Positions 35,214-43,151 of a stretch of 64,000 nt of DNA are shown in pieces. A program made the translations under genes and the position numbers. Every line of letters starts with the position of its first letter. Position 1 is the first letter of the stretch. This DNA comes from Labrenzia sp. VG12 (GTDB lineage Bacteria > Pseudomonadota > Alphaproteobacteria > Rhizobiales > Stappiaceae). The stretch lies in contig NZ_CP022529.1 of NCBI RefSeq assembly GCF_002237595.1, forward strand, positions 248,001 through 312,000, written 5' to 3'. The notes under the pieces were generated by a model. The model was given only the letters and a program-made list of their open reading frames with translations, was not told where the DNA came from and ran no database searches.

Positions 35214-36908
35214 ATGCAGTCTGAACAGTTGGCGACAAATGCCGAGCTGCATCTGGACGAGCAGACCTATGGCTTGGATCCGACGGCGGACCGGGAAACC
35301 GACCTCTACCGCGGCGAATACATCATGGCCTTTGTCGAAAAGTGGGATGAACTCATCGACTGGGAGGCGCGGGCTGACAGCGAAGGCCAGTTTTTCATGG
35401 ATGTGTTGCGCGCCCGGGGCAAGGAAAGTGTCCTGGACGTTGCCACCGGCACGGGCTTTCATTCGGTCCGCCTGACCGGGTCCGGCTTCAATGTCACCTC
35501 CGCGGACGGATCTGCCGCGATGCTGGCCAAAGCCTTTGAAAACGGCCAGAAACGCGGCATGATCCTGAAGACCGTCCAGGCGGACTGGCGCTGGCTCAAC
35601 CGTGACATTCAGGGCAAATACGACGCCATCATTTGCCTTGGCAATTCCTTCACGCATCTGCATCAGGAAAGCGACCGCCGCAGGGCTCTGGCAGAGTTCT
35701 ACGCGGCCCTGAAGCATGACGGTATCCTGATCATCGATCAGCGCAACTACGATGCGATGCTCGACAACAAGGATTATTCCAACAAACACAAATACTACTA
35801 CGCTGGTGAGAAAGTCAGGGCGGAGCCGGAGTATCTGGACGAAGGGCTCGCACGCTTCAAATACAGCTTTCCCGATGGTGCCGAATACACTCTCAACATG
35901 TGTCCGGTGCGCAAGAACTACATGCGCAAACTGTTGTCAGAAGCCGGTTTTGAGCGGGTCCGCACCTATGGCGACTTTCAGGAAACCTATGCTGAGAGCG
36001 AACCCGACTTTTTTATCCATATCGCGGAGAAGTCCAGTCTGCATCTTGCGCGCTGGGGCGGGGCACCGCTGGAGGAGGGCAAGCAGGACATCCGGGAGGT
36101 CGCGGAAACTTACTATGACAGCGACGATGCGGACACGTTCTACAGCATCGTCTGGGGTGGGCAGGATCTGCATATCGGCCTCTACGACACGACCAGCAAC
36201 ATCCGCGACGCGTCAGACCTCACCATTGATGCAATGGTCAATATGCTCCCCAACCTGGACAGCAATGCGACGGTGCTCGACATCGGCTCCGGGTACGGCG
36301 GGGCCATGCGCAAGGTGGTCAAGCAATCCGGCTGTGAAGCGATCTGCCTGAACATTTCCGATGTCCAGAACGACACCAACCGGCACCGCAATGTTCAACA
36401 GGGTTTCAAGGACAGGATACGCGTCGTTCACGGTGTCTTTGAGGACATACCGGAAAAGGCCGAAAGTGTTGAGATCGTCTGGAGCCAGGATGCAATTTTG
36501 CACTCCGACCAGCGTGATCAGGTTCTCAAGGAAGTGCATCGCGTTCTGAAACCGGGCGGATACTTCATTTTCACCGATCCAATGCAGGCCGACGATGCCG
36601 ACCCGGCCGCACTTCAGCCCGTCTACGATCGCTTGCAGCTCAACAGCCTTGGCTCCTTCCGCTTCTATCGCGAAGCGGCGTCCGCGCTTGGCTTCGAGAT
36701 CACGGAACAGCAAGACATGACCGACCAGCTCAGGAACCACTACCACAGGGTCCGCGAAGAACTGCTGGCGAACTACGACCGGCTGCTTAGCGAAGGGGCA
36801 TCTGCGGCATATCTCGACAAGATGGCAGCGGGTCTCCAGAACTGGGTCGACAGTGCGGATGCCGGGCAACTGGCCTGGGGTATCCAGCTGTTCCGGAAAC
36901 CCGAATAG
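35214..36908 (+). CDS. Fused glycine/sarcosine and sarcosine/dimethylglycine N-methyltransferase (glycine betaine synthesis)
   Basis: 564 residues with two SAM-dependent methyltransferase domains. Domain 1 (about 30-300) has DVATGTGFHS at 75-84 and resembles glycine/sarcosine methyltransferase; the NFxH-like QRNYDAMLDNKDYSN region fits. Domain 2 (about 305-564) has DIGSGYGG near 356-363 and resembles sarcosine/dimethylglycine methyltransferase. Together they convert glycine to glycine betaine in three SAM-consuming steps. Most bacteria use two separate genes; fused forms are known in a few halophilic bacteria. ATG 35214 follows AAAGGGGA. metK is 83 bases downstream. Confidence 0.9.
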   Translation: MQSEQLATNAELHLDEQTYGLDPTADRETDLYRGEYIMAFVEKWDELIDWEARADSEGQFFMDVLRARGKESVLDVATGTGFHSVRLTGSGFNVTSADGSAAMLAKAFENGQKRGMILKTVQADWRWLNRDIQGKYDAIICLGNSFTHLHQESDRRRALAEFYAALKHDGILIIDQRNYDAMLDNKDYSNKHKYYYAGEKVRAEPEYLDEGLARFKYSFPDGAEYTLNMCPVRKNYMRKLLSEAGFERVRTYGDFQETYAESEPDFFIHIAEKSSLHLARWGGAPLEEGKQDIREVAETYYDSDDADTFYSIVWGGQDLHIGLYDTTSNIRDASDLTIDAMVNMLPNLDSNATVLDIGSGYGGAMRKVVKQSGCEAICLNISDVQNDTNRHRNVQQGFKDRIRVVHGVFEDIPEKAESVEIVWSQDAILHSDQRDQVLKEVHRVLKPGGYFIFTDPMQADDADPAALQPVYDRLQLNSLGSFRFYREAASALGFEITEQQDMTDQLRNHYHRVREELLANYDRLLSEGASAAYLDKMAAGLQNWVDSADAGQLAWGIQLFRKPE

Positions 36909-36925
36909 CTTTCCAGACATGTGAA

Positions 36926-36958
36926 CCCTGCCGGTCGCCGATCATACGGCGGGCAGGG
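36926..36958 (+). other. Hairpin between the betaine methyltransferase gene and metK
   Basis: CCCTGCC (36926-36932) pairs with GGCAGGG (36952-36958) and, inside, CGCCG (36936-36940) pairs with CGGCG (36947-36951). It is 18 bases after the methyltransferase stop and has no T tract. It may protect the upstream mRNA end or modulate read-through into metK. Confidence 0.5.
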
Positions 36959-36990
36959 GGCAACGATTTCCCAATCACAAGGAGTGCGCA

Positions 36991-38178
36991 ATGACGCAAG
37001 ACACCTGGCTGTTCACCAGCGAATCCGTATCTGAGGGCCATCCGGACAAGGTTTGCGACCGGATTTCCGACACCATTCTGGACGCTTTCCTGGCTGAAGA
37101 TCCAGATGCCCGTGTCGCCTGTGAAACCCTGACCACGACCAACCATGTGACTGTCGCCGGTGAGGTCCGTGGCCCCCAGAAAGTTCTCGAGAGTGTCGAG
37201 GACCTGGTTCGCGCGGCCGTCAAGGATATCGGCTACGAACAGGACGGGTTCCATTGGAAGACCATGGAAGTTGTCAACCGCCTGCATCAGCAGTCGGCCG
37301 ACATTGCCATGGGCGTTGATGAAGGCGACAAGGGCGAAGAAGGCGCCGGTGACCAGGGCATCATGTTCGGTTACGCCTGCAACGAGACGGAAGAGCTGAT
37401 GCCCATGCCGATCCTCCTGTCGCACAAGATTCTGCGCACCATGGCCGAGGCTCGAAAGGCCGGCAGGGAACAGCGCCTTCAACCGGATTCCAAGAGCCAG
37501 GTGACCTTGAAATACGAAAAAGGGCGTCCTGTTGGGATCGATGCGGTCGTCGTCTCGACACAGCACGGTGAGAATGTCAGCCAGGAAGAGGTGCGTGAGG
37601 CAGTTCTGCCTTTTATTCTAAACGCATTGCCGGTCGGCTGGGCGGTTCCTGAAAACCGGATTTACATCAATCCGACAGGACGTTTTGTCATTGGCGGCCC
37701 GGACGGCGATGCCGGACTGACCGGCCGGAAAATCATTGTCGACACCTATGGCGGTGCCGCTCCGCATGGCGGAGGGGCGTTCTCCGGCAAAGACCCGACA
37801 AAGGTCGACCGGTCGGCCGCATACGCGTCGCGCTACCTCGCCAAGAATGTGGTCGCGGCAGGCCTTGCCGACAAATGCCTGATCCAGCTCGCCTATGCGA
37901 TTGGTGTCCCGGATCCGGTCGCTGTCTATGTCGATACGCAGGGAACAGGCAAGGTGGACGAGGTTGCGCTTGGAAAGACGCTTCGGGAGATGGTTCGCCT
38001 GACCCCTCGCGGTATCCGTGAACAGCTTGGATTGACCAAACCCATTTATGCGCGGACCGCAGCTTACGGACACTTCGGACGGACGCCCGATGAGGACGGT
38101 GGCTTCGGTTGGGAAAAGACCGATATCGCCGACGACCTGGCCCGGCACTTCGGAGCCCGGGCCGACGCGGCCGAATAA
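36991..38178 (+). CDS. metK: S-adenosylmethionine synthase (probably dedicated to betaine synthesis)
   Basis: 395 residues. SEGHPDKVCDRISDTILDAF near residue 10, GAGDQGIMFGYAC near 117 and GGGAFSGKDPTKVDRSAAYA near 250 are the diagnostic MAT motifs, all intact. It makes SAM from methionine and ATP. Its place directly behind the glycine-betaine methyltransferase, ahead of a strong terminator, implies it is co-expressed to supply three SAM per betaine. Whether the genome has a second housekeeping metK cannot be seen here. A ribosome-binding site AAGGAG precedes ATG 36991. Confidence 0.96.
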   Translation: MTQDTWLFTSESVSEGHPDKVCDRISDTILDAFLAEDPDARVACETLTTTNHVTVAGEVRGPQKVLESVEDLVRAAVKDIGYEQDGFHWKTMEVVNRLHQQSADIAMGVDEGDKGEEGAGDQGIMFGYACNETEELMPMPILLSHKILRTMAEARKAGREQRLQPDSKSQVTLKYEKGRPVGIDAVVVSTQHGENVSQEEVREAVLPFILNALPVGWAVPENRIYINPTGRFVIGGPDGDAGLTGRKIIVDTYGGAAPHGGGAFSGKDPTKVDRSAAYASRYLAKNVVAAGLADKCLIQLAYAIGVPDPVAVYVDTQGTGKVDEVALGKTLREMVRLTPRGIREQLGLTKPIYARTAAYGHFGRTPDEDGGFGWEKTDIADDLARHFGARADAAE

Positions 38179-38190
38179 TCCAAAAAACTG

Positions 38191-38225
38191 CCCCGGTGCG
38201 CTGCGCGCCGGGGCCCGCCTTTTTC
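38191..38225 (+). terminator. Intrinsic terminator after metK
   Basis: CCCCGGTGCG (38191-38200) pairs with CGCGCCGGGG (38204-38213), with one G-T wobble and a three-base loop, followed a few bases on by TTTTT (38220-38224). It lies 13 bases after the metK stop and ends the methyltransferase-metK unit. Confidence 0.85.
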
Positions 38226-38670
38226 CCAATACGCCCGGGAACGAATTGGGCCGGTTCTGGGGGGTGAACGTCCAAACGATCTGCGACTTTGTACACAATC
38301 ATGTGCGTTTCGGTCACGAAAATTCCCGGTCTACCCGGACGGCTGCCGAAACGCTAAACGAAGGTGTGGGTGTTTGTCGAGACTACGCGCATCTTGCAAG
38401 CACATTGTGCCGCAGCTTGAATATCCCCGCACGGTATTGCGCCTGATATGTTGGTGACATTGCCCAGAAACCACCCTGTCCGCCAATGGATTCAGCTGCT
38501 TGGATGGAAATTTATCTTGGTGGCAAATGGTGGACGTTTGATCCGCGCAACAACGATATCCGCTTAGGAAGAGTGCTTATTGCCCGCAGGCGAGGTGCCG
38601 CTGACACACAGTTTTGGCCAGCACAAACGCGTCGATTTCCAAGTGTGGATCGATCAGATAGAGGAAATAC
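38220..38670 (+). pseudogene. Transglutaminase-like protein remnant
   Basis: The readable segment includes VQTICDFVHNHVRFGHENSR, then GVCRDYAHLASTLCRSLNIP with the catalytic Cys, and later AAWMEIYLGGKWWTFDPRNN with His lost from the usual position but the FDPRNN motif intact. In normal relatives ARYCTGYLGD follows the Cys; here it reads ARYCA-stop-YVGD, a TGA in place of a Gly codon at 38444-38446. A further frame change occurs near 38610, after which FQVWIDQIEE completes the family's end. The N-terminal half is missing. This is a decayed gene, not a sequencing artefact. Confidence 0.75.
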
Positions 38671-38848
38671 CCTGACTCACCTTGCGCCGAAAGGCATTCC
38701 AGGTACCATGACCGCGGTCGATCTTGTCATAAGAACTCTGTGGGCGCGCTTATCTTTGCGCTGAACGCGTTTTCTCCAATCAATCTCGATTTAACCGATG
38801 CAGTGTGCTTTTGGCGCATTGTTCTCTGCTGATTGACGGGAACTTGTT

Positions 38849-39056
38849 ACGACCACCGGAACGGAAAAGCTCATAAATACCAACAAGGTCTTCGGCTTTA
38901 TCCAGCCCGAAGAAGGTGCCTCGGACGTTTTTGACAACATCACTGATTTATTAAGCCGGTATCTTGTCGCTGGTTTAAGGTCAAAAAGTTGAGTTTCACG
39001 TCGTCAAGGACAAACGTTCTGGCAAATCTGCTGCTGGCAAACTTCAGGCAGCTTAA
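38849..39056 (+). pseudogene. Cold-shock protein gene remnant (paralogue of the gene at 40536)
   Basis: The DNA aligns with the intact cold-shock gene at 40536-40745: the start is ACG instead of ATG, the segment GTCTTCGGCTTTATCCAGCC matches the RNP1 coding region, and GGCAAATCTGCTGCTGGCAA matches the end. Frame changes and internal stops occur throughout. Sequence before the start and after the stop is also similar, so the whole locus was once duplicated. It lies 1.7 kb from the intact copy. Confidence 0.75.
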
Positions 39057-39124
39057 GCTCGCATCCTCGCCCGCGACCAGGGATCTCCTGGCATGGAGCA
39101 CTGGGAAGATTGAAAAGGTAAATC

Positions 39125-39286
39125 ATGCCACGAAAGCCAAACTACAGCTTTGAACGGTCCGAACGGGACAAGGCGAAAGCCGCTAAAAAGGCTGAACGCC
39201 TGAAAGCCAAGACTGAAAAGGCGGAGGCACGCAATGCCGGTCTGCAGAAGGACGGCAGCGCCGAAAGCTCCGATCAGGGCGAATAG
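39125..39286 (+). CDS. Small lysine/alanine-rich protein of unknown function
   Basis: 53 residues: MPRKPNYSFERSERDKAKAA, then KKAERLKAKTEKAEARNA, ending SSDQGE. The N-terminal PRKPNYSFER and the following charged helix are recurrent in very small alphaproteobacterial proteins near rpsU or cold-shock genes. It is strongly basic and probably a single helix, which suggests RNA or nucleoid binding. It lies 68 bases after the cold-shock remnant and 90 bases before rpsU. It is below the size at which many gene finders report. Confidence 0.65.
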   Translation: MPRKPNYSFERSERDKAKAAKKAERLKAKTEKAEARNAGLQKDGSAESSDQGE

Positions 39287-39375
39287 CTAATCTGAATTAG
39301 GGACACGAAAAACAGGGGATGGCCGAAGGCGATCTCGAGACCAAAACGAAACCGTGGGCATCGATAGGAAATCAA

Positions 39376-39624
39376 TTGCAGATTACTGTACACAACAATG
39401 ACGTGGAAAAAGCACTTCGGGTCCTTAAGAAGAAACTCCAGCGGGAGGGTGTTTTCCGGGAAATGAAAGCCAGACGCGCGTATGAAAAGCCTTCTGAAAA
39501 ACGCGCTCGCGAGAAGGGTGAAGCCGTCCGGAGAAACCGCAAGGCAGCTCGTAAACTCGCACAACGCGAAGGTCTGATCCCGATGAAGAAACGTGCGGCT
39601 CCGGCTGGCCGCGGACGTGGCTAA
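39376..39624 (+). CDS. rpsU: 30S ribosomal protein S21
   Basis: 82 residues starting at TTG 39376 with AGGAA five bases upstream; upstream in-frame ATG 39319 gives a tail unlike any S21. Sequence LQITVHNNDVEKALRVLKKK, then REGVFREMKARRAYEKPSEK and RKAARKLAQREGL are the S21 signature. S21 binds near the anti-Shine-Dalgarno helix of the small subunit and assists initiation. The C-terminus KKRAAPAGRGRG is a basic extension. It is surrounded by decayed genes, so it may be one of two rpsU copies. Confidence 0.93.
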   Translation: MQITVHNNDVEKALRVLKKKLQREGVFREMKARRAYEKPSEKRAREKGEAVRRNRKAARKLAQREGLIPMKKRAAPAGRGRG

Positions 39625-39875
39625 CAGGGCGCTTGCGACACGAAGCCAATCACACTCTTGTTGGACCTGGAACAGTTACACAAAACTGGCTGGCACAATG
39701 CTGGAGTGCTGGCCCTCTTGATGTAGGGTTAGAGGGCTGGCCTTGCAGCCGCTTCTGACATTTCATGACAAAACAAAGCGCTTGAGACGCATCGGTATCG
39801 GGACGAGCCCGATGCCGATAAATTCGCTGATGTCGGCCTAAAACTGATACCGCAGAAATAGCAAAATTCTTTGAA
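39625..39875. other. Gene-free stretch after rpsU
   Basis: No gene or strong structure seen in these 250 bases; it lies between rpsU and the convergent GFA remnant. Confidence 0.45.
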
Positions 39876-40260
39876 TTAGGCTGGCATTTTATCTGATTTC
39901 GGCAAACTGGAATCCATTTGATCCCACGGCTGTGCGCTTTTCACGTAAATGTCACGGCTAGGTTCATACCAGCTCGGATCATCCAAACTACCCGCAAACA
40001 GTATCATTGCGCCGGGATTTGCCTTGTTGATCAGAAACAGCGGTGACCCACATTCAAAGCAGAAGCCGCGAAGCATTGCATGGCCGCGATCAGCATGGCG
40101 CTCGAACCACTTTGGTACCCCTTTTTCGAGCTTAAAATCTGTCTGTTTCGCCAGCACTGCTTCAAAAGCGCACTTCCATTTGTCTGCTGGCAATCACGCC
40201 CACTACATCGGTTGAAACACAGGTTCGTACACCTCAGAAGTGTTGAATTGGGCCTAGTTA
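39876..40260 (-). pseudogene. GFA-family gene remnant
   Basis: The readable C-terminal 105 residues (PADKWKCAFEAVLAKQTDFK, GFCFECGSPLFLIN, ending SAQPWDQMDSSLPK) match the GFA fold with its last CxxCGS-like zinc ligands. Upstream in the same frame, VYEPVFQPM is followed by stop codons where the family's CHCRDC zinc motif should be. The N-terminal third is therefore lost and zinc binding would be incomplete. A complete GFA gene lies at 24225. Confidence 0.7.
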
Positions 40261-40535
40261 ATCGCAGTGTAGCGCGGAAAGAATAGTCTTCGCTAAATAT
40301 TGTTGCCTCCCAAAATCTTCTGGAATGGTAGAAATATTCGAGAATAATCTTGCGGCCGGCCTTGTTCTGACTGCGTTTCCCACCTATATCTTCAGATATC
40401 GATTTTGCTTGACGAACTTTGTCTCTGCGCACACGGCGCCTCGTACGATCTTCCCTTTCAACGTCGACTTATTCGCTGTGGTGCACTTTTGAGCGTGCCG
40501 CGGAAGTTCTCATGACCGATTGAAAGGAAATCGTT

Positions 40536-40745
40536 ATGACCGTCGGAACCGTAAAATTCTTCAATGCCACAAAAGGCTTCGGTTTTATCCAGCCTGAAGA
40601 CGGGGCGCCGGACGTTTTCGTCCACATCTCAGCCGTCGAGCGCGCCGGGATGCAACCGCTTGTCGAAGGTCAGAAAGTCAGCTTTGACGTGGTCCAGGAC
40701 AGCCGTTCCGGCAAGTCTTCTGCTGACAATTTGCAGGAAGCTTGA
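40536..40745 (+). CDS. Cold-shock protein (CspA family)
   Basis: 69 residues forming one CSD domain. KGFGFIQPE (RNP1) near residue 13 and DVFVHI (RNP2) near 27 are the two RNA-binding motifs. It begins MTVGTVKFFNATKGFGFI. CspA-family proteins bind single-stranded RNA/DNA and melt structure at low temperature or during growth changes. ATG 40536 has AAAGGAAA upstream, and about 270 bases of gene-free leader precede it. A strong terminator follows at 40803. A broken paralogue lies at 38849. Confidence 0.95.
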   Translation: MTVGTVKFFNATKGFGFIQPEDGAPDVFVHISAVERAGMQPLVEGQKVSFDVVQDSRSGKSSADNLQEA

Positions 40746-40802
40746 TCCCCGTCCCCGGTCTTTGACCACGGATGTACTGGCATGGACCACAAGGATGGGT
40801 GG

Positions 40803-40829
40803 AAAGGCCGGGAGTTTCCCGGCCTTTTT
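40803..40829 (+). terminator. Intrinsic terminator after the cold-shock gene
   Basis: AAAGGCCGGG (40803-40812) pairs with CCCGGCCTTT (40818-40827) around AGTTT, and the T run extends to 40829. It lies 58 bases after the cold-shock stop and 30 bases before the next small gene. Confidence 0.88.
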
Positions 40830-40858
40830 GCGTTCCCAACCCAAAAGGAAGCAGAGCA

Positions 40859-41092
40859 ATGGGCCCCGCGAACAAGCTCGGCAAACTTGGCAAGACACAG
40901 CGGATGACCGCTGAAACCAAGGCAGATGTGACAAAAAAAGTTTCATTGGAGATTTCGCGTACGGAGGCCGAACAGAGACGGTTCAAGACCGAGAAGCTCA
41001 GGGCCGCCAGGCTTGCGCTTCAAGAAGAACCACCGCGTGCCGAACCAAAAGCCAAGCGGAAAGGCGGCGGGAAAACGCTACCCAAAGCCTAG
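40859..41092 (+). CDS. Small basic protein of unknown function next to cold-shock gene
   Basis: 77 residues from ATG 40859, preceded by AAAAGGAAG. It has many Lys and Arg residues (GPANKLGKLGKTQRMTAETK, ending PKAKRKGGGKTLPKA) and a central predicted helix. No named family is recognised. It lies directly after the cold-shock terminator, so it depends on read-through or its own promoter. A basic protein beside a cold-shock gene suggests RNA-related work, which is an inference. Its length and composition parallel the 53-residue protein beside the broken cold-shock copy, but the sequences are not alike. Confidence 0.65.
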   Translation: MGPANKLGKLGKTQRMTAETKADVTKKVSLEISRTEAEQRRFKTEKLRAARLALQEEPPRAEPKAKRKGGGKTLPKA

Positions 41093-41149
41093 TGGTTGAA
41101 AGACTGGAATGCACGCTGCCTTGAAGCAAAACAGAGGGTAACCTCGAAA

Positions 41150-42208
41150 ATGACCAAATGCTCAATTGAGCCCGGGCAGCAGCAATACAATCGTGCCTGG
41201 ACCACAGTTCTGGCGCGCTATCGGCAGCCAAGTCCGATGCGTAGCGCACGCGAAATTGCGATAACTGTATTGTGTTTTGTCGCACTGTGGACCGCCGCTG
41301 TGGTGACCATTCTCCACGTTGGCTGGTGGGGCCTTGTCTTTACGATTCCCACAGCGGGCTTCCTGGTCCGTCTATTCATCTTGCAGCATGATTGCGGTCA
41401 CGGAACGCTGTTTGCGCATCGCAGTCTGAACAACTGGATCGGCCGTCTGATCGGTGTTTTCACGTGGGCGCCTTATGATTACTGGCGCCGAACCCACGCT
41501 GTTCACCATGCGTCAGCCGGAAACCTTGACCGTCGGGGTATCGGAGACATTGATACTCTCACTGTGCGCGAGTACCGGAAACTCTCACGTTGGGCGCGTG
41601 TTCGCTATCGGCTCTATCGGCACCCACTGATCATGTTCGGACTTGGGCCGGCTTGGCTGTTCATATGCCAATACAGGCTGCCGATTGGTCTCATGCGCGC
41701 CGGGACGCAGCCATGGCTCTCCACGATTGCCACCAATATCGGAATTGCGCTGCCAGTCGCAGCAATGATCTGGTTGATAGGTCTTGGCCCTTTTCTCGCT
41801 GTTCAGGTTCCTGTGACGCTGATGGCTGCTACGATCGGCGTTTGGCTTTTCTACGTTCAGCATCAGTTTGAGGAGACACACTGGGAAGAACAGGACAACT
41901 GGGTGTTTCAACAGGCCGCCTTGCATGGCAGTTCATATTATGTGCTACCTCGTCCAATTCAGTGGATCACCGGCAACATCGGCATACATCACGTGCATCA
42001 CCTGGCCGCCGGAATTCCGTTTTACAGGCTACCCGAGGTTCTGCAGGACTTTCCGGAATTGCAGAGTGTGAACCGGATCACGTTTCTTGAAAGCTTGAAT
42101 TGCGTGAAATTCGTCCTCTGGGACGAGAGCAGAAAGCGCCTTATTACCTTCCGGGATGAAAAGGCCACGCGCGCAACTGCCGCAATGGGCGACGAAAAGG
42201 CACACTGA
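41150..42208 (+). CDS. Membrane fatty acid desaturase
   Basis: 352 residues from ATG 41150. Three histidine boxes bind the diiron site: HDCGH (80-84), HAVHH (116-120) and HHVHH (280-284). Four or more hydrophobic spans lie between them. This is the acyl-lipid/omega type that introduces cis double bonds into membrane fatty acids using O2. The placement behind a cold-shock gene fits membrane adaptation to cold. The trypsin-like gene begins 2 bases after its stop, so the two are one transcript. Confidence 0.92.
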   Translation: MTKCSIEPGQQQYNRAWTTVLARYRQPSPMRSAREIAITVLCFVALWTAAVVTILHVGWWGLVFTIPTAGFLVRLFILQHDCGHGTLFAHRSLNNWIGRLIGVFTWAPYDYWRRTHAVHHASAGNLDRRGIGDIDTLTVREYRKLSRWARVRYRLYRHPLIMFGLGPAWLFICQYRLPIGLMRAGTQPWLSTIATNIGIALPVAAMIWLIGLGPFLAVQVPVTLMAATIGVWLFYVQHQFEETHWEEQDNWVFQQAALHGSSYYVLPRPIQWITGNIGIHHVHHLAAGIPFYRLPEVLQDFPELQSVNRITFLESLNCVKFVLWDESRKRLITFRDEKATRATAAMGDEKAH

Positions 42209-42210
42209 CC

Positions 42211-42954
42211 GTGATTGAGACAATCCTTCTTACGGCTGCGCGCATACTGACGCTCAATCAGGGCTCCGTCCTGACCAATGCTACAGGTTTCTTCTTTCAA
42301 AGGGACGAGCGGCTTTATCTCGTGAGCAGCAGGCACGTGTTCATAGATGAAACGAGCAGACATCGTCCCGACGCGTTCCAGATTGAACTTCATGTATCTG
42401 CTGAAGATGTAGCGCAGACCATCCATTTCCTGATCCCACTTTATCACGACGGCAATGCATTGTGGCGTGAGGGGTTCGATCGTGGCGGCCTCATCGACGT
42501 GGCACTGATCGAGCTCGATAAACACCGTTTGCCGGAACAATGCGTGTTGCACGCGTTCAGCGAAGCGCATTTGATCGATCCCGCAGCGAACCAGCCGGAA
42601 GTTGGAGAACGACTTCTCATTCCCGGATACCCGCTCGGCTTTTCCGACACATTGCATGCATTGCCGGTCGTAAGACACGCGATTATCGCTTCTTCCTTCG
42701 GGATGCGTTTTCAGGGCCAGGGCTACTTTCTAACCGATGCTCGGACACATCGCGGCAGCAGCGGTGCTCCGGTGCTGATGTACTCGAAGCATGGTGAGAT
42801 CGGCGACGGAACATTGAATTGCCACCTGATTGGCATCCATTCGGCGCGGCTCGATGTCGTGACCCGGGATGTTACCGTAGACGAAGCTCTTGGTCTCAAT
42901 TGCGCATGGTATGCAGACGTGTTGATGACTTTGACGGAAGACAATTCAGAGTAG
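42211..42954 (+). CDS. Trypsin-like serine protease
   Basis: 247 residues starting at GTG 42211. The catalytic triad is visible as His 42 in SSRHVF, Asp 96 in GGLIDVALIEL and Ser 184 in RGSSGAP, all in correct order and spacing. There is no signal peptide and no PDZ domain, so it is a cytosolic chymotrypsin-fold protease or protease-like protein. Only two bases separate it from the desaturase stop, implying translation coupling. A role in desaturase turnover is possible but speculative. Confidence 0.85.
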   Translation: MIETILLTAARILTLNQGSVLTNATGFFFQRDERLYLVSSRHVFIDETSRHRPDAFQIELHVSAEDVAQTIHFLIPLYHDGNALWREGFDRGGLIDVALIELDKHRLPEQCVLHAFSEAHLIDPAANQPEVGERLLIPGYPLGFSDTLHALPVVRHAIIASSFGMRFQGQGYFLTDARTHRGSSGAPVLMYSKHGEIGDGTLNCHLIGIHSARLDVVTRDVTVDEALGLNCAWYADVLMTLTEDNSE

Positions 42955-43151
42955 TTGCTTGTGTGGAACACCCAAACGGTGGACCTATCGTCTAACGTGA
43001 CAACAGGACGAACAAACCTGCCTTCATTGCAATGAACGGCTGCTTCCAGGAATAGACCGTGGAACAAGGTCTCTCACCGTTCGCGCGAAGGCTAGCGCCC
43101 CCGGTAAAGCCATGAACACCAAAAAATTCCTGCATCGCTAGCGCGCAAGAT

